Assembly (NCBI RefSeq): GCF_021245725.1
Contig: NZ_JAJGSX010000027.1
Span: 60,098-124,097, forward strand
Length of the DNA stretch: 64,000 nucleotides
Direction: 5' to 3'
Origin: Pseudonocardia sp. TRM90224
Lineage (GTDB): Bacteria > Actinomycetota > Actinomycetes > Mycobacteriales > Pseudonocardiaceae
Shown: positions 9,501-16,883 of the stretch, one piece after another
Position numbering within the stretch: the first letter of the stretch is position 1
Layout: every line of letters begins with the position of its first letter
Translations under genes and position numbers: made by a program
Notes under the pieces: generated by a model
What the model was told of the DNA's origin: nothing
Database searches by the model: none
The model's input: only the letters and a program-made list of their open reading frames with translations

Positions 9501-9821
9501 GCCCTCGACGGCGCGCAGGCCAGGGGCTTCCGGCAGTGGGAGGGCCACGCGCTCGTCGCGATCGCCGAGGTGCACATCGCGGCCGGGCGGTTCGACCGCG
9601 CCATCGAACGCGCCGGGCAGGCGCTAGCGCTGCACCGCGAGATCCGCCACCGGCTCGGTGAGGCGCGGGCGCTGCGCGCGCTCGGCGAGGCCGTCGCGGC
9701 CTGCGGCGACGCCGCATCGGCCCTGCGCCACCGGCAGGCGGCGCAAAACATCCTCGACGCTCAGCCTGGCGATGCGGCCGGGGCAGTAGCGAGTAGCTGC
9801 GACACTGTGACGAAGGTGTAG
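6531..9821 (+). CDS. AfsR/SARP family transcriptional regulator (wHTH-BTAD-NB-ARC-TPR)
   Basis: 1096-residue pathway-type activator. The N-terminal OmpR-like winged helix (about 1-95: FRILGPVEVYG, then GGKAGALLAALVLQANRTVSHEHLISAVWG) leads into the bacterial transcriptional activation domain (about 96-240, ending YRQLIDELGITPGPALQELH). A STAND-type NTPase follows, with P-loop GGAGVGKTAL near residue 312 and VVLDNA as Walker B. The C-terminal third is TPR-like repeats (about 720-1085). This is the AfsR architecture, which integrates signals for secondary metabolism in Streptomyces. No biosynthetic core genes lie in the window, so targets are unknown. The 3' end overlaps the convergent deacetylase gene by 61 bp. 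Confidence 0.93.
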   Translation: MEFRILGPVEVYGKNGQAQLGGGKAGALLAALVLQANRTVSHEHLISAVWGDNPPDTATAALHTYVFRLRRALGAVDAEGAERILTRKNGYLLSAQAGEIDLELFHASVEKGRSAVAAGRLDEAIERFVHATGLWRGPALSSGTDTAALDEAYLAAVEELIELRLAMGATAELVPELNSLIAAHPLRERLREQLMLVLYRSGRQAEALAVYQRIYRQLIDELGITPGPALQELHQRILAADPALRSPIAAVVSTHVPRQLPSDVTHFTGRAGELAMLDALLDGTANATSGGSPSSAGCMSDGAPVIASIEGGAGVGKTALALHWAHQVAGDMPDGQLYINLRGHSQSDPMGPADALGRLLRALGVPQKQVPQETDEQAAMYRSLMAGRRMLVVLDNAAASDQVRPLLPGTSTCAVIVTSRFDLRGLTALDGARRVRLDVLPANEADELLRRTIGEQRARESAADVTALARLCARLPLALRIAAAHLVSNPRHRLADFVDQLVRGDLLANLRVHDDQQASVRAAFDLSYRALDAAQARLFRGIGLSPTPDVTAETAAALCAVPVAEAAELLERLAAAHLVESRRHGRYGCHDLLRLYAAERAGQEYDSPDRAAALHRLQAFFIQATGNAMRVLQPAISDEPATTTSDPAVPVPRFPDLGSALGWLDAERAGISAMVWHAGKHGLRPVVWRLGRALRSYLYLGMNVTTGSKGAAYVPSERNDVASRIDRLHHHANLRFRAGDHAAALDAEWNALALVAQDGGHRCEAEIATVYGLACWLLGRPEEAIDSLVNALELHRRRGNDLGQANAHLGLGILYDDVAAWDEALQHCAAALDVSKKIESPFGEALALHCTAMVYGNLGRYGEALDLHAEVYQRYRHLDEGHYESAVLFSSAVVHRDAGDYELALADADRSLQLARSAGDRRAEADILNALGSIAQLTGRPADAVGHHREAKNLAARISFRRAEIEALIGLAAALAGAGRPDEAIAAGTTALDGAQARGFRQWEGHALVAIAEVHIAAGRFDRAIERAGQALALHREIRHRLGEARALRALGEAVAACGDAASALRHRQAAQNILDAQPGDAAGAVASSCDTVTKV

Positions 9822-10495
9822 CCGCAGGCCCGCAGCTCGTCGACGATCGGCCCGATCGCCGCCCGGGCCTGCTCCCGTCCCCGGTACATGCCGTGCAGCA
9901 GGACGATCGAGCCCGGCCGCACCCGGTCGACCACATGACGGGTGATGTCGGCGGCGGATGCGTCGGCGGCGAGCCCGTCGAGCGGCTCGACGTCCCACGT
10001 GACCGTCCGCCGTCCGTGCTGTTGCAGGTAGTTCGGCAGCGCGAGCAGCTTCTTGCCGTTCGGCGGGCGGAAGGTGATCTCCCCTGCGTACCCGGCGGCC
10101 CTGATCTGCTCGTCGGTCCGCTCGACCTCCTGCGCGACGAACGCCGGCGACACGAACATCATCCGCGTGTGCGTGAACGTGTGGTTGCCGACCTCGTGCC
10201 CGGCGGCGACGATCGCGCGGGCCAGCTCTGGGTGCTGCTGCATCGCCTCGCCGATCAGGTAGAACGTGCCGAGCACGCCCTTCGCCGCCAGCGTATCGAG
10301 CATCGGCTGCGTCCCCGCCGGGTCCGGCCCGTCGTCGAACGTGAGCGCGACGACGCGGGCGTCGGTCTCGACGCGGGGCGTGAGCTCGCCGAAGAACTGG
10401 AACGTCGGGGAGCTCGCCAGGCGCAGCACACCCCAACCCGCCGCCGGGACCAGCACGACGAGCGCACCGACCACCACTAGAATCCGTCGCAGCAC
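9761..10495 (-). CDS. Polysaccharide deacetylase (NodB homology), membrane-anchored
   Basis: 244 residues from a GTG with GGAG six bases ahead; the reading frame is open much further upstream but overlaps the reductase gene there. The N-terminal helix (about 5-25) is a signal anchor. The NodB domain shows the metal-binding motifs VALTFDDGPDP (DD), HEVGNHTFTHTRM (HxxxH) and RPPNG, plus the C-terminal VLLHGMY. These enzymes deacetylate cell-wall or extracellular N-acetyl-hexosamine polymers. Last gene of the folP/reductase/deacetylase run; its 3' end runs 61 bp into the SARP gene on the other strand. Confidence 0.9.
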   Translation of the reverse strand: MLRRILVVVGALVVLVPAAGWGVLRLASSPTFQFFGELTPRVETDARVVALTFDDGPDPAGTQPMLDTLAAKGVLGTFYLIGEAMQQHPELARAIVAAGHEVGNHTFTHTRMMFVSPAFVAQEVERTDEQIRAAGYAGEITFRPPNGKKLLALPNYLQQHGRRTVTWDVEPLDGLAADASAADITRHVVDRVRPGSIVLLHGMYRGREQARAAIGPIVDELRACGYTFVTVSQLLATAPAASPG

Positions 10496-10506
10496 CGGGA
10501 TCTCCG

Positions 10507-11241
10507 TCAACGCCGCACGAGGTAGCGCGCCAGCAGGGTGTCCTGCGCCGCGACGAGGGACGCCAGCTCCAGCCGGGCCGGCTCGATCGGGACGCCCGCC
10601 GCGATCCGCCCGGCCACCCCGGAGACGAGCATCGGGGAGACGGTGAGACGCAGCTCGTCGACGACGCCGGCCGCGAGCATCGCACCGAACAGGTGCGCGC
10701 CGCCCTCCGAGTCGACGCGGCGCAGGCCCCGCTCGGCCAACGCGTCGACGGCGGCCACGAGGTCGACCGTGCGCTCGCCGACGACCAGCACCGTCGCTCC
10801 GGCGTCGCGCCAGCCGTCCCGCGCGTGCACGGGCGCCGATTCCGTCGTCAGCACGATGGTCGGCACCTCGGCCTGCGTGATCACCGGTGCGTCGAGCGGC
10901 AGCGAACCGGTCGTCACCACCGCCGTCGGCGGCACCGGCGCGAGCCCGTGGCGCCGCCGCCGCTGCGCCGTCGCCTCGTCGGGGTGCGCGCCGACGAACT
11001 CCTCGACCATCGCGGTGGTCGCGCCGACTATCAGCACGTCGGCGAGATCGCTGCCCAGCCGCAGTACGCGTTGGTCGGGCTCGTTGGAGAGGGCCACGGC
11101 GCGGCCGCCGAGCTCCAGGGCACCGTCGGCGCTGGAGACGAAGTTGACCGTGACCCACCGGCGGTCGGGGTAGGTGTAGAGGCGCTCCAGCGCGTCGTCG
11201 TCGAGCTCTTGGGCCTCGTGCGGCGGCCAGATCTGCCGCAT
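10507..11241 (-). CDS. RibD C-terminal-like pyrimidine/dihydrofolate-type reductase
   Basis: 244-residue member of the RibD_C / DHFR-like fold. It has the strand-helix pattern RRWVTVNFVSSADGALELGG at the N-terminus, LADVLIVGATTAMVEEF, and DSEGGAHLFGAMLAAGVVDELRLTVSPML near the C-terminus (NADPH-binding half). This group reduces pyrimidine or pteridine-like substrates in flavin metabolism; the exact substrate is not known for this branch. Its ATG shares one base with the folP stop (TGATG), so the two are translationally coupled, suggesting a common pteridine theme (inference). Confidence 0.85.
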   Translation of the reverse strand: MRQIWPPHEAQELDDDALERLYTYPDRRWVTVNFVSSADGALELGGRAVALSNEPDQRVLRLGSDLADVLIVGATTAMVEEFVGAHPDEATAQRRRRHGLAPVPPTAVVTTGSLPLDAPVITQAEVPTIVLTTESAPVHARDGWRDAGATVLVVGERTVDLVAAVDALAERGLRRVDSEGGAHLFGAMLAAGVVDELRLTVSPMLVSGVAGRIAAGVPIEPARLELASLVAAQDTLLARYLVRR

Positions 11242-12113
11242 CAGGCGACCCACTCCGACGCGCGCAGCGGCGGCCGGCCGTGGAAGACGCTGGCGACGAT
11301 CTCCAGCGCGTGCCGGGTCGGCTCCACCTCGTGCGCGCGGAACACCTGCGCGCCGGCCTGCGCCGCGATCGTCGTGGCGGCGAGCGTGCCGGCCAGGCGG
11401 CCCTCCAGCCCGACGTCGAGGGTCTCCCCGACGAACGTCTTGTTCGACATGGCCATCAGCACCGGCCACCCGGTGTCGACGAAGTCCTTGACGTGCGCCA
11501 GCAGCGTCAGGTGGTCGGCGGTGTTCTTCCCGAACCCGGTCGCGTCGATCATGATGCCCTCGCGCGGCACCCCGCGCCGCTCGGCAAGCTCGGCGAGGGC
11601 CAAGACGTGGTCGAACACCGCGCGGACGACGTCGGGGTAGTCGGGCCGGAAGGGCTCAGCCCGCGGTTCCCGCCCGCCGGTGTGGGTGCAGACGTACCCG
11701 GCGCCGAACTCCGCGGCGACGTCGATCAGCTTCGGGTCGGCCGCCGCCCAGGCGTCGTTGAGCAGGTCGGCACCGGCCCGGCAGGCCGCGGCGCCCACCT
11801 CGTGCCGCCAGGTGTCGATGCTGATGATGATGTCCGGGTACTGGTCGCGGATCCACTCGACGGTCGGGACGACCCGCCGGATCTCCTCCTCGGCGTCGAC
11901 GTCCGCACCGGGGCTCGCGGCGACCCCACCGATGTCGATCATGTCGGCACCCTCGGCCACGGCCTTGTGGATCGCGGCCCTGGCCGGCTCGTCGGCGAAC
12001 GTCGAGCCGCGGTCGTAGAACGAGTCGGGGGTGCGGTTCACGATCGCCATGACCAGCGCCCTGTCGCGCTCCGGCCGGCGACCACGGATCACCAACCCGC
12101 CTGCTGCGCCCAC
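11241..12113 (-). CDS. folP2: Dihydropteroate synthase paralogue, FolP2 type
   Basis: 290-residue TIM barrel of the DHPS family. The first pterin-binding strand reads ALVMAIVNRTPDSFYDRG (canonical GILNVTPDSFSDGG), and the substrate loop canonical for DHPS (ESTRPG) is replaced by GVAASPG after DIG. That replacement matches mycobacterial FolP2, a paralogue not shown to be a working DHPS. Later motifs IISIDTWR, DLLNDAW, IMIDATGFGKNT, MAMSNKTFVGET and FRAHEV are all FolP2-like. It leads a coupled operon with the reductase. GTG start; a slightly shorter start is possible. Confidence 0.88.
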   Translation of the reverse strand: MGAAGGLVIRGRRPERDRALVMAIVNRTPDSFYDRGSTFADEPARAAIHKAVAEGADMIDIGGVAASPGADVDAEEEIRRVVPTVEWIRDQYPDIIISIDTWRHEVGAAACRAGADLLNDAWAAADPKLIDVAAEFGAGYVCTHTGGREPRAEPFRPDYPDVVRAVFDHVLALAELAERRGVPREGIMIDATGFGKNTADHLTLLAHVKDFVDTGWPVLMAMSNKTFVGETLDVGLEGRLAGTLAATTIAAQAGAQVFRAHEVEPTRHALEIVASVFHGRPPLRASEWVA

Positions 12114-12157
12114 ACCCGCACCACCTTCCGGCGCGACCGTCGCACCCGTGGACGATC

Positions 12158-12706
12158 CTATTCAGGACGAACGAGCAGGGCAGCCGCCACCGTGCGTGCC
12201 TGCGTCGCAGCAGCCGGGTCGCCCAGCACGGCGGAGGTGACGATCGCGCCCTCCACGAGCAGCAGCAGGTGGTCGGCCAGCTCCGGCCCGCGACCGGCGG
12301 CCGCGACGAGCCCGCCGAGGTAGTCGCGCAGCGCGACCTTGTGCGCGCGCACCTCCGACACGACGCTCGGCGAGACCGCGCCGAGCTCGCCGAAGGAGTT
12401 GATGAACGCGCACCCGCGGTACCCGGGCTCGCTGAACCACGTGTGCAGCCAGTCGAAGACGGCCAGCACCTGCTCTTCCGATGAGTCCCGCTGCGCGACG
12501 AACTCGGCGAGGCGGCGGCGCCACCGCTCGTCGCGACGGTGCAGGAACTCCCGCACCAGCGCGTCCTTGCCGGGGAACAGCTGGTAGAGCCGTTTCAGCG
12601 AGACCCCGGCCGCGGCCCGGACCTCGTCGACACCCACGCTCTGGATGCCGCGGCCGTAGAACAGGTCCTCGGCGGCGTCGAGCACCTGTGTGCGGGCATC
12701 CGGCAC
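12158..12706 (-). CDS. TetR family transcriptional regulator
   Basis: About 182 residues. The N-terminal helix-turn-helix reads VLDAAEDLFYGRGIQSVGVDEVRAAAGVSLKRLYQLFPGKDALV, with a C-terminal ligand domain of the type seen in TetR proteins with WFSEPGYRGCAFINSFGELG. GTG 12706 was chosen because GAGGAG lies five bases upstream; an ATG at 12724 would add six residues. It is divergent from the DUF1348 gene, and two near-identical operators (12725-12740, 12751-12766) lie between them, so it probably represses itself and that gene. Confidence 0.9.
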   Translation of the reverse strand: MPDARTQVLDAAEDLFYGRGIQSVGVDEVRAAAGVSLKRLYQLFPGKDALVREFLHRRDERWRRRLAEFVAQRDSSEEQVLAVFDWLHTWFSEPGYRGCAFINSFGELGAVSPSVVSEVRAHKVALRDYLGGLVAAAGRGPELADHLLLLVEGAIVTSAVLGDPAAATQARTVAAALLVRPE

Positions 12707-12724
12707 GATCACTCCTCTTGGCAT

Positions 12725-12740
12725 GAGAACCAGCGTTCTC
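12725..12740. promoter_or_regulatory. TetR operator site 1
   Basis: Perfect dyad GAGAAC-N4-GTTCTC between the divergent TetR and DUF1348 genes, 18 bp upstream of the TetR start. It matches site 2 in both half-sites. Confidence 0.75.
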
Positions 12741-12750
12741 TACGGTAGCC

Positions 12751-12766
12751 GAGAACGCTCGTTCTC
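12751..12766. promoter_or_regulatory. TetR operator site 2
   Basis: Perfect dyad GAGAAC-N4-GTTCTC, centred 26 bp from site 1 and 21 bp upstream of the DUF1348 start. Two identical half-site pairs in a 63-bp divergent region make cooperative binding by the adjacent TetR likely. Confidence 0.75.
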
Positions 12767-12787
12767 ACCGTTCCAGAGGAGCCTGCC

Positions 12788-13249
12788 GTGCGCCCACCGC
12801 TGCCGCCGTTCACCCGGGAGACCGCCGTCCAGAAGGTCCGGATGGCCGAGGACGCGTGGAACACGCGCGACCCGGAGAAGGTCTCGCTGGCCTACACACC
12901 CGACTCCCGCTGGCGCAACCGCTCCGAGTTCGTGAACGGCCGCGAGGAGATCGTCGCGTTCCTGACGCGCAAGTGGGAGCGCGAGCTGGACTACCGGTTG
13001 ATCAAGGAGGTGTGGGCGTGGGAGGACAACCGCATCGCGGTGCGGTTCGCCTACGAGTGCCACGACGCCGAGGGCAACTGGTACCGCAGCTTCGGCAACG
13101 AGAACTGGGAGTTCGACGAGAACGGGCTCATGGCCGTGCGGCACGCGTCGATCAACGACGTGCCGATCACCGAGGCCGAGCGCGCCTACCACTGGCCCAG
13201 CGGCCGACGCCCCGACGACCACCCGGGGTTGAGCGACCTGGGGTTCTAG
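12788..13249 (+). CDS. DUF1348 family protein (NTF2/SnoaL-like fold)
   Basis: 153-residue protein with the DUF1348 pattern: ETAVQKVRMAEDAWNTRDPEKVSLAYTPDSRWRNRSEFVNGREEI, then RKWERELDYRLIKEVWAWEDNRIAVRFAYE and NWYRSFGNENWEFDENGLM. These small cone-fold proteins are of unknown activity. GTG start with AGAGGAG six bases ahead. It is the likely target of the divergent TetR regulator. Small-molecule stress or detoxification is a common guess, but nothing here proves it. Confidence 0.88.
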   Translation: MRPPLPPFTRETAVQKVRMAEDAWNTRDPEKVSLAYTPDSRWRNRSEFVNGREEIVAFLTRKWERELDYRLIKEVWAWEDNRIAVRFAYECHDAEGNWYRSFGNENWEFDENGLMAVRHASINDVPITEAERAYHWPSGRRPDDHPGLSDLGF

Positions 13250-13281
13250 GCGGGCCACGGCGCTGCCCCGACAGGGAGGAT

Positions 13282-13356
13282 GCGTGCGAACCGCACGCGT
13301 TGCCAGGAAAGCCACTTTCCTGTCCTGTCGTGCCAGGAAAGCCACTTTCCTGGCAA
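13282..13356. repeat. Composite hairpin plus family A pair
   Basis: A small hairpin (GCGTGCG, loop AAC, CGCACGC; 13282-13298) is followed by two copies of the family A core in direct orientation (13301-13322 and 13331-13352). The outer flanks TTGCCAGGAAAG (13300-13311) and CTTTCCTGGCAA (13345-13356) also pair. The hairpin-then-core arrangement recurs at about 13428, 35955 and 52490. Confidence 0.75.
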
Positions 13357-13440
13357 CACCCGACCACCCGCGCGCGCGACGAGCACCCCGCGGCCCGCCT
13401 GGGCCGTGGTGGCCGCCGCCCTGTGTGCGTTGCGCACGCG

Positions 13441-13497
13441 AGGGCAGGAAAGCCACTTTCCGGCCCTCACAGGGCAGGAAAGTGGCTTTCCTGCCCT
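13441..13497. repeat. Inverted-repeat element, family A (long form)
   Basis: 27-bp arms (13441-13467 and 13471-13497) with one mismatch and a 3-nt loop. Nearly identical to the elements at 27039, 35975, 52336 and 62911. Here it lies between two genes of the same direction. Confidence 0.88.
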
Positions 13498-13689
13498 CCC
13501 CAACCCCCCGGGGGGTGAGCCCCGTTTCCTGGCACCACCGGACCACCCCCTGAGGTGCGCGGGGAGGGCAGCTGCCTGTGCATGCGGGACGCGCGCGCAT
13601 CCCTCCCGGCGGAGCCGAGCCCCCGAAGTGGATTTGCGGGCGGCGGGGGCGCGGGGTAGACGTATCCGATCACCGATCGGGGGGCGTCC

Positions 13690-15273
13690 ATGAGCCAGCA
13701 GGCCGAGAAGCAACCGTCCGGAAGCGCAACCGCCGAGCTTTCCAGGCCGCTGTCGGGCCTGCTGCGGGTGCTGACCGCCATCGAGCGGGTCGGCAACAAG
13801 CTGCCGCACCCGTTCTGGCTGTTCTGGATCCTCGCGGCCGTGCTGGTGCTGCTGAGCTGGCTGCTGGCGGCGTTGCAAGTCACTGCCGTGTCGCCGACGG
13901 ACAACAAGGTCATCGCGGTGCGCAGCCTCGTGTCGATCGAGGGCGTCAAGTCGATGCTCACCGACGCGATCACGAACTACGTCACGTTCCCGCCACTCGG
14001 CACCATCGGCGTGGTACTGCTCGGTGTCGCGATCGCCGACAAGGCCGGGCTGATCACGGCGGCGCTGCGCGGCGGGCTGTCGAAGGTGCCGGCGCGGTGG
14101 GTGACATTCGCGCTGGCGTTCGCAGGCATGGTCTCGCACGTCATCACCGACGCGGCGTACGTCGTGCTGATCCCGCTGGGCGCGCTGATCTACCGGGCGA
14201 TCGGGCGCAACCCGATCATGGGCATCGTCGTGGCGTTCGTGTCGGTCTCCGCGGGTTTCGACGCGAGCCCGCTGGTCACGCCGCTCGACGCCATCCTCTC
14301 CGGGCTGACGACGGTCGCCGCGCGGTTCATCGACCCCACCTACCTCGTCACGCCGCTGGGCAACTACTACTTCTCCCTCGGCTCCTCGGTGATCCTCGCC
14401 GTGGTGATCACGATCGTCGCCGAGACGGTGGTGGCCAAGCAGGTCGAGTCCGAGCCGCTCGACCCCGAGGACGACTTCGACGCCTCCAACGAGGCCGATC
14501 TCTCCGACGTGCACCTGCGCCCGGAGGAGCGGCGCGGGATGCGCAACGCGGGCATCGCGACGCTCGTGTTCTTCGCGGCGGTGGTCGTCGCGGCGATGCC
14601 GACCGCCTCGCCGTTGCGCGGCGAGAACGGCGCGATCCTGAACTCGCCGCTGCTGCTCAACATCGCTGTGGTCATCGCCCTCTACTTCGCCGTGGTGGGC
14701 GTCGTCTACGGCATCGCGGCCGGCACGGTCACCCGCACCCGCGACGTCCCCGACTTCATGAACGCCGGCATCCGCGACCTCGTGCCCGTGCTGGTGCTGT
14801 TCTTCGCGGTGTCGCAGTTCCTCGCGTACTTCAAGTGGACGCAGATCGGGCCGATCATCGCGATCCGCGGCGCGGGGCTGCTGCGCGACCTCGGGGTGAG
14901 CGGCCCGGTGCTGTTCGCCGGCCTGCTCGTGCTCGTCACGCTCATCAACCTGCTCATCACCAGCGGCAGCGCGCAGTGGACGCTCGTCGCGCCGATCTTC
15001 GTGCCGATGTTCATGTTGCTCGACATCCCGCCGGAGACGACGCAGGCGCTCTACCGGATCGCCGACTCGTGCACCAACGCCATCACGCCGATGAGCCCGT
15101 ACTTCGCGATGACGCTGACGTTCGTCCAGCGCTACCGCAAGACCGCCGGGATCGGCACGCTCGCCGCGCTCACCGTCCCGCTGGCGTTGACGATGCTGGT
15201 GGTCTGGACGCTGTTCTTCTACGCGTGGTGGGCGCTGGGCATCCCGCTCGGCCCGGGGGCGCCGGTCCGGTAG
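13690..15273 (+). CDS. AbgT family transporter
   Basis: 527-residue integral membrane protein of the AbgT family. Characterised members take up p-aminobenzoyl-glutamate (E. coli AbgT) or export sulfonamides/folate antimetabolites (MtrF, YdaH). Family hallmarks: LHPFWLFW-like N-terminus (VGNKLPHPFWLFWILAA), MVSHVITDAAYVVLIPLGA, VSVSAGFDASPLVTPLDAILSG, FAVSQFLAYFKWTQIG, INLLITSGSAQWTLVAPIFVPM and SCTNAITPMSPYF. About 12 helices. It lies 1.6 kb from folP2, an interesting but unproven link. Its stop is 6 bp from that of the convergent acyltransferase. Confidence 0.92.
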   Translation: MSQQAEKQPSGSATAELSRPLSGLLRVLTAIERVGNKLPHPFWLFWILAAVLVLLSWLLAALQVTAVSPTDNKVIAVRSLVSIEGVKSMLTDAITNYVTFPPLGTIGVVLLGVAIADKAGLITAALRGGLSKVPARWVTFALAFAGMVSHVITDAAYVVLIPLGALIYRAIGRNPIMGIVVAFVSVSAGFDASPLVTPLDAILSGLTTVAARFIDPTYLVTPLGNYYFSLGSSVILAVVITIVAETVVAKQVESEPLDPEDDFDASNEADLSDVHLRPEERRGMRNAGIATLVFFAAVVVAAMPTASPLRGENGAILNSPLLLNIAVVIALYFAVVGVVYGIAAGTVTRTRDVPDFMNAGIRDLVPVLVLFFAVSQFLAYFKWTQIGPIIAIRGAGLLRDLGVSGPVLFAGLLVLVTLINLLITSGSAQWTLVAPIFVPMFMLLDIPPETTQALYRIADSCTNAITPMSPYFAMTLTFVQRYRKTAGIGTLAALTVPLALTMLVVWTLFFYAWWALGIPLGPGAPVR

Positions 15274-15279
15274 GCAGCG

Positions 15280-16668
15280 CTACTCGACCCGACCCGCTGC
15301 CGCAAGGGGCCGCAGGTCGATCTGCGGGTGGCGGTGGATGCCGTGCTGCGCGGGGATGTCCACCACGACGGGCGGCTCCGGCTCCGCCCCGGCCGCGCGG
15401 GCGAAGCGGGTCGCGCAGGCCCGTGCGAGGCGGTGGCTCGGCCGCTCCACGAGCCGGTAGAACACCACCGTCACCAGCAGCGACAGCGGCACGGACAGCA
15501 CGATCACCAGCTCGAGCGGCGGGCGGCCGCCCAGCACCAGCGCCACCGTCGTCACCACCGGCAGGTGCACCAGGTACAGGCTGAACGAGCGGACGCCGAG
15601 CCACTGCATCGGCCGTGACTCCAGCACCGTCCGGGCCGGCTCCCAGTGCCACGCCACGAAGACCACCATGCAGGCGCCGAGCGCCTGCAGCCCGCGGGAG
15701 ATCGACACGATGTCGTCGGTGGCCGCCAGCTGCGCGCCGGTGGCGTGCACGACCCAGTACGCGCTGGTGAGCACGGCCGTCGCGGTGATCACCGCGGCCC
15801 AGAACCAGCCCCGGTTGCGGCTGGCGTTGATCCGCTGCGCGATGCGCGCAAGCTGCTGGTGGCCGCTGGCCATCAGCGTGCCCAGCAGGAAGAGCGAGAG
15901 CGCCGAGAGCGCGACGCTGCCGATCTCGTTCGCGATGGTGATGGCTAGCACCGCAACCGTCGCCTTCGCCCACAACCGGATCCCCGGCGCCCGCGCGACC
16001 AGCAGGAACAGCGGCAAGGTCAGCGAGAAGACGACCTCCCACTGCAGCGACCAGAGCACGTGGTTGGTCGTTCCCGGCGCGAACAGCAGCACGGCGTCGT
16101 GCAGGATGCCGCCGGTGCTTGGCTCGTGCGTGTTCGCCGCCATCCACCAGCTCGAACCCTCCGCCCACACCGGCGGGACGACGGTCGCGAGCGCCGCCGC
16201 GAAGGCGACCGCGACCCACACCGGCACGTACAGCCTGATGATCCGCGACGGGTAGTAGGACCAGACGCTGAACCGGCCGGGTGCGGCGGCCAGCGTCAGC
16301 ACCATCCCGCTGAGCACGAAGAACACGAAGACGGCCTCGGTGCCGGCCCAGATCAGGTGGACCGGGGTGTAGGTGAGCCACCACAGCGCGGAACCGACCT
16401 CGGCCGCGCTCGGGTCGCCGTACGGCCCGGCGAACACCGGCTGCGAGAGCAGGATGTGGTGCAGCAGCACCACGCTGGCCGCAACGCCGCGCAGCCCGTC
16501 CAGCGATGCGAGCCGGCGCGGACCGGGCGACTGGCCCGCTCCGGACCACGATGTCGGCCTGCTGTGCCGGCCTCGCGTGCCGAGACGCCTGCGCAACGCA
16601 GCGTTGCGCAGAGCATTCTCGTAGCGGGCCGTGACCACGGCGTCACTGGATGGAGTGCGGGTCGCCAC
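15280..16668 (-). CDS. Membrane acyltransferase (acyltransferase 3 / OafA-YrhL type)
   Basis: 462 residues from a GTG preceded by GAAGGA; the frame extends upstream but lacks an initiation site. A cytoplasmic Arg-rich N-terminus leads to LASLDGLRGVAASVVLLHH (catalytic-type His pair region), then FVFFVLSGMVLTL, YYPSRIIRLYVPVW and about ten helices, ending SFSLYLVHLPVV and VERPSHRLARA. This is the acyltransferase 3 family, which O-acylates surface polysaccharides, lipids or antibiotics. Substrate unknown. The gene is convergent with AbgT. Confidence 0.9.
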   Translation of the reverse strand: MATRTPSSDAVVTARYENALRNAALRRRLGTRGRHSRPTSWSGAGQSPGPRRLASLDGLRGVAASVVLLHHILLSQPVFAGPYGDPSAAEVGSALWWLTYTPVHLIWAGTEAVFVFFVLSGMVLTLAAAPGRFSVWSYYPSRIIRLYVPVWVAVAFAAALATVVPPVWAEGSSWWMAANTHEPSTGGILHDAVLLFAPGTTNHVLWSLQWEVVFSLTLPLFLLVARAPGIRLWAKATVAVLAITIANEIGSVALSALSLFLLGTLMASGHQQLARIAQRINASRNRGWFWAAVITATAVLTSAYWVVHATGAQLAATDDIVSISRGLQALGACMVVFVAWHWEPARTVLESRPMQWLGVRSFSLYLVHLPVVTTVALVLGGRPPLELVIVLSVPLSLLVTVVFYRLVERPSHRLARACATRFARAAGAEPEPPVVVDIPAQHGIHRHPQIDLRPLAAAGRVE

Positions 16669-16789
16669 GTCGGTCCTTCGGGAAGATCGGAACGTGCTCG
16701 GTCGATCACTTACTGTGCCGACTGTTCCCCTCGGTAACAGAGCCGTGAGCCGAGTGGCGCATTTCGCTCTGTGAACAGACAAGTACGTC

Positions 16790-16806
16790 CGGTAAGGGGA
16801 TTACCG
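16790..16806. promoter_or_regulatory. Dyad in the acyltransferase/AraC divergent region
   Basis: Perfect inverted repeat CGGTAA-N5-TTACCG in the 215-bp region between the divergent acyltransferase and AraC genes. Plausible operator; no binding partner is shown. Confidence 0.35.
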
Positions 16807-16883
16807 ATCTTGGTCAGGTGATCCTGTGCGGCGAACGGTCCGCTGACGGCATCGTTACAGGTCATGGGCCTACCGTGGGTGAC

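Larger units (their letters stand above)
13250..13689. other. 440-bp intergenic stretch packed with inverted repeats
   Basis: Holds no credible gene. It contains a small GC hairpin plus a family A pair (13282-13356), a full-length family A element (13441-13497) and a perfect 14-bp palindrome at 13503-13516 (ACCCCCCGGGGGGT). The last 170 bp must carry the AbgT promoter. It is the only stretch with two family A elements between genes of the same direction. Confidence 0.7.

Noticed and set aside
7086..9575. 829-codon minus-strand frame inside the SARP gene
   Set aside because: Composition is Arg/Val/Gly/Glu with no hydrophobic core pattern or motif; the plus strand has a complete multi-domain SARP protein.
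13282..13497. CRISPR-like or phage attachment repeat cluster
   Set aside because: The repeats are inverted pairs of a genome-dispersed hairpin, irregularly spaced, with no integrase.
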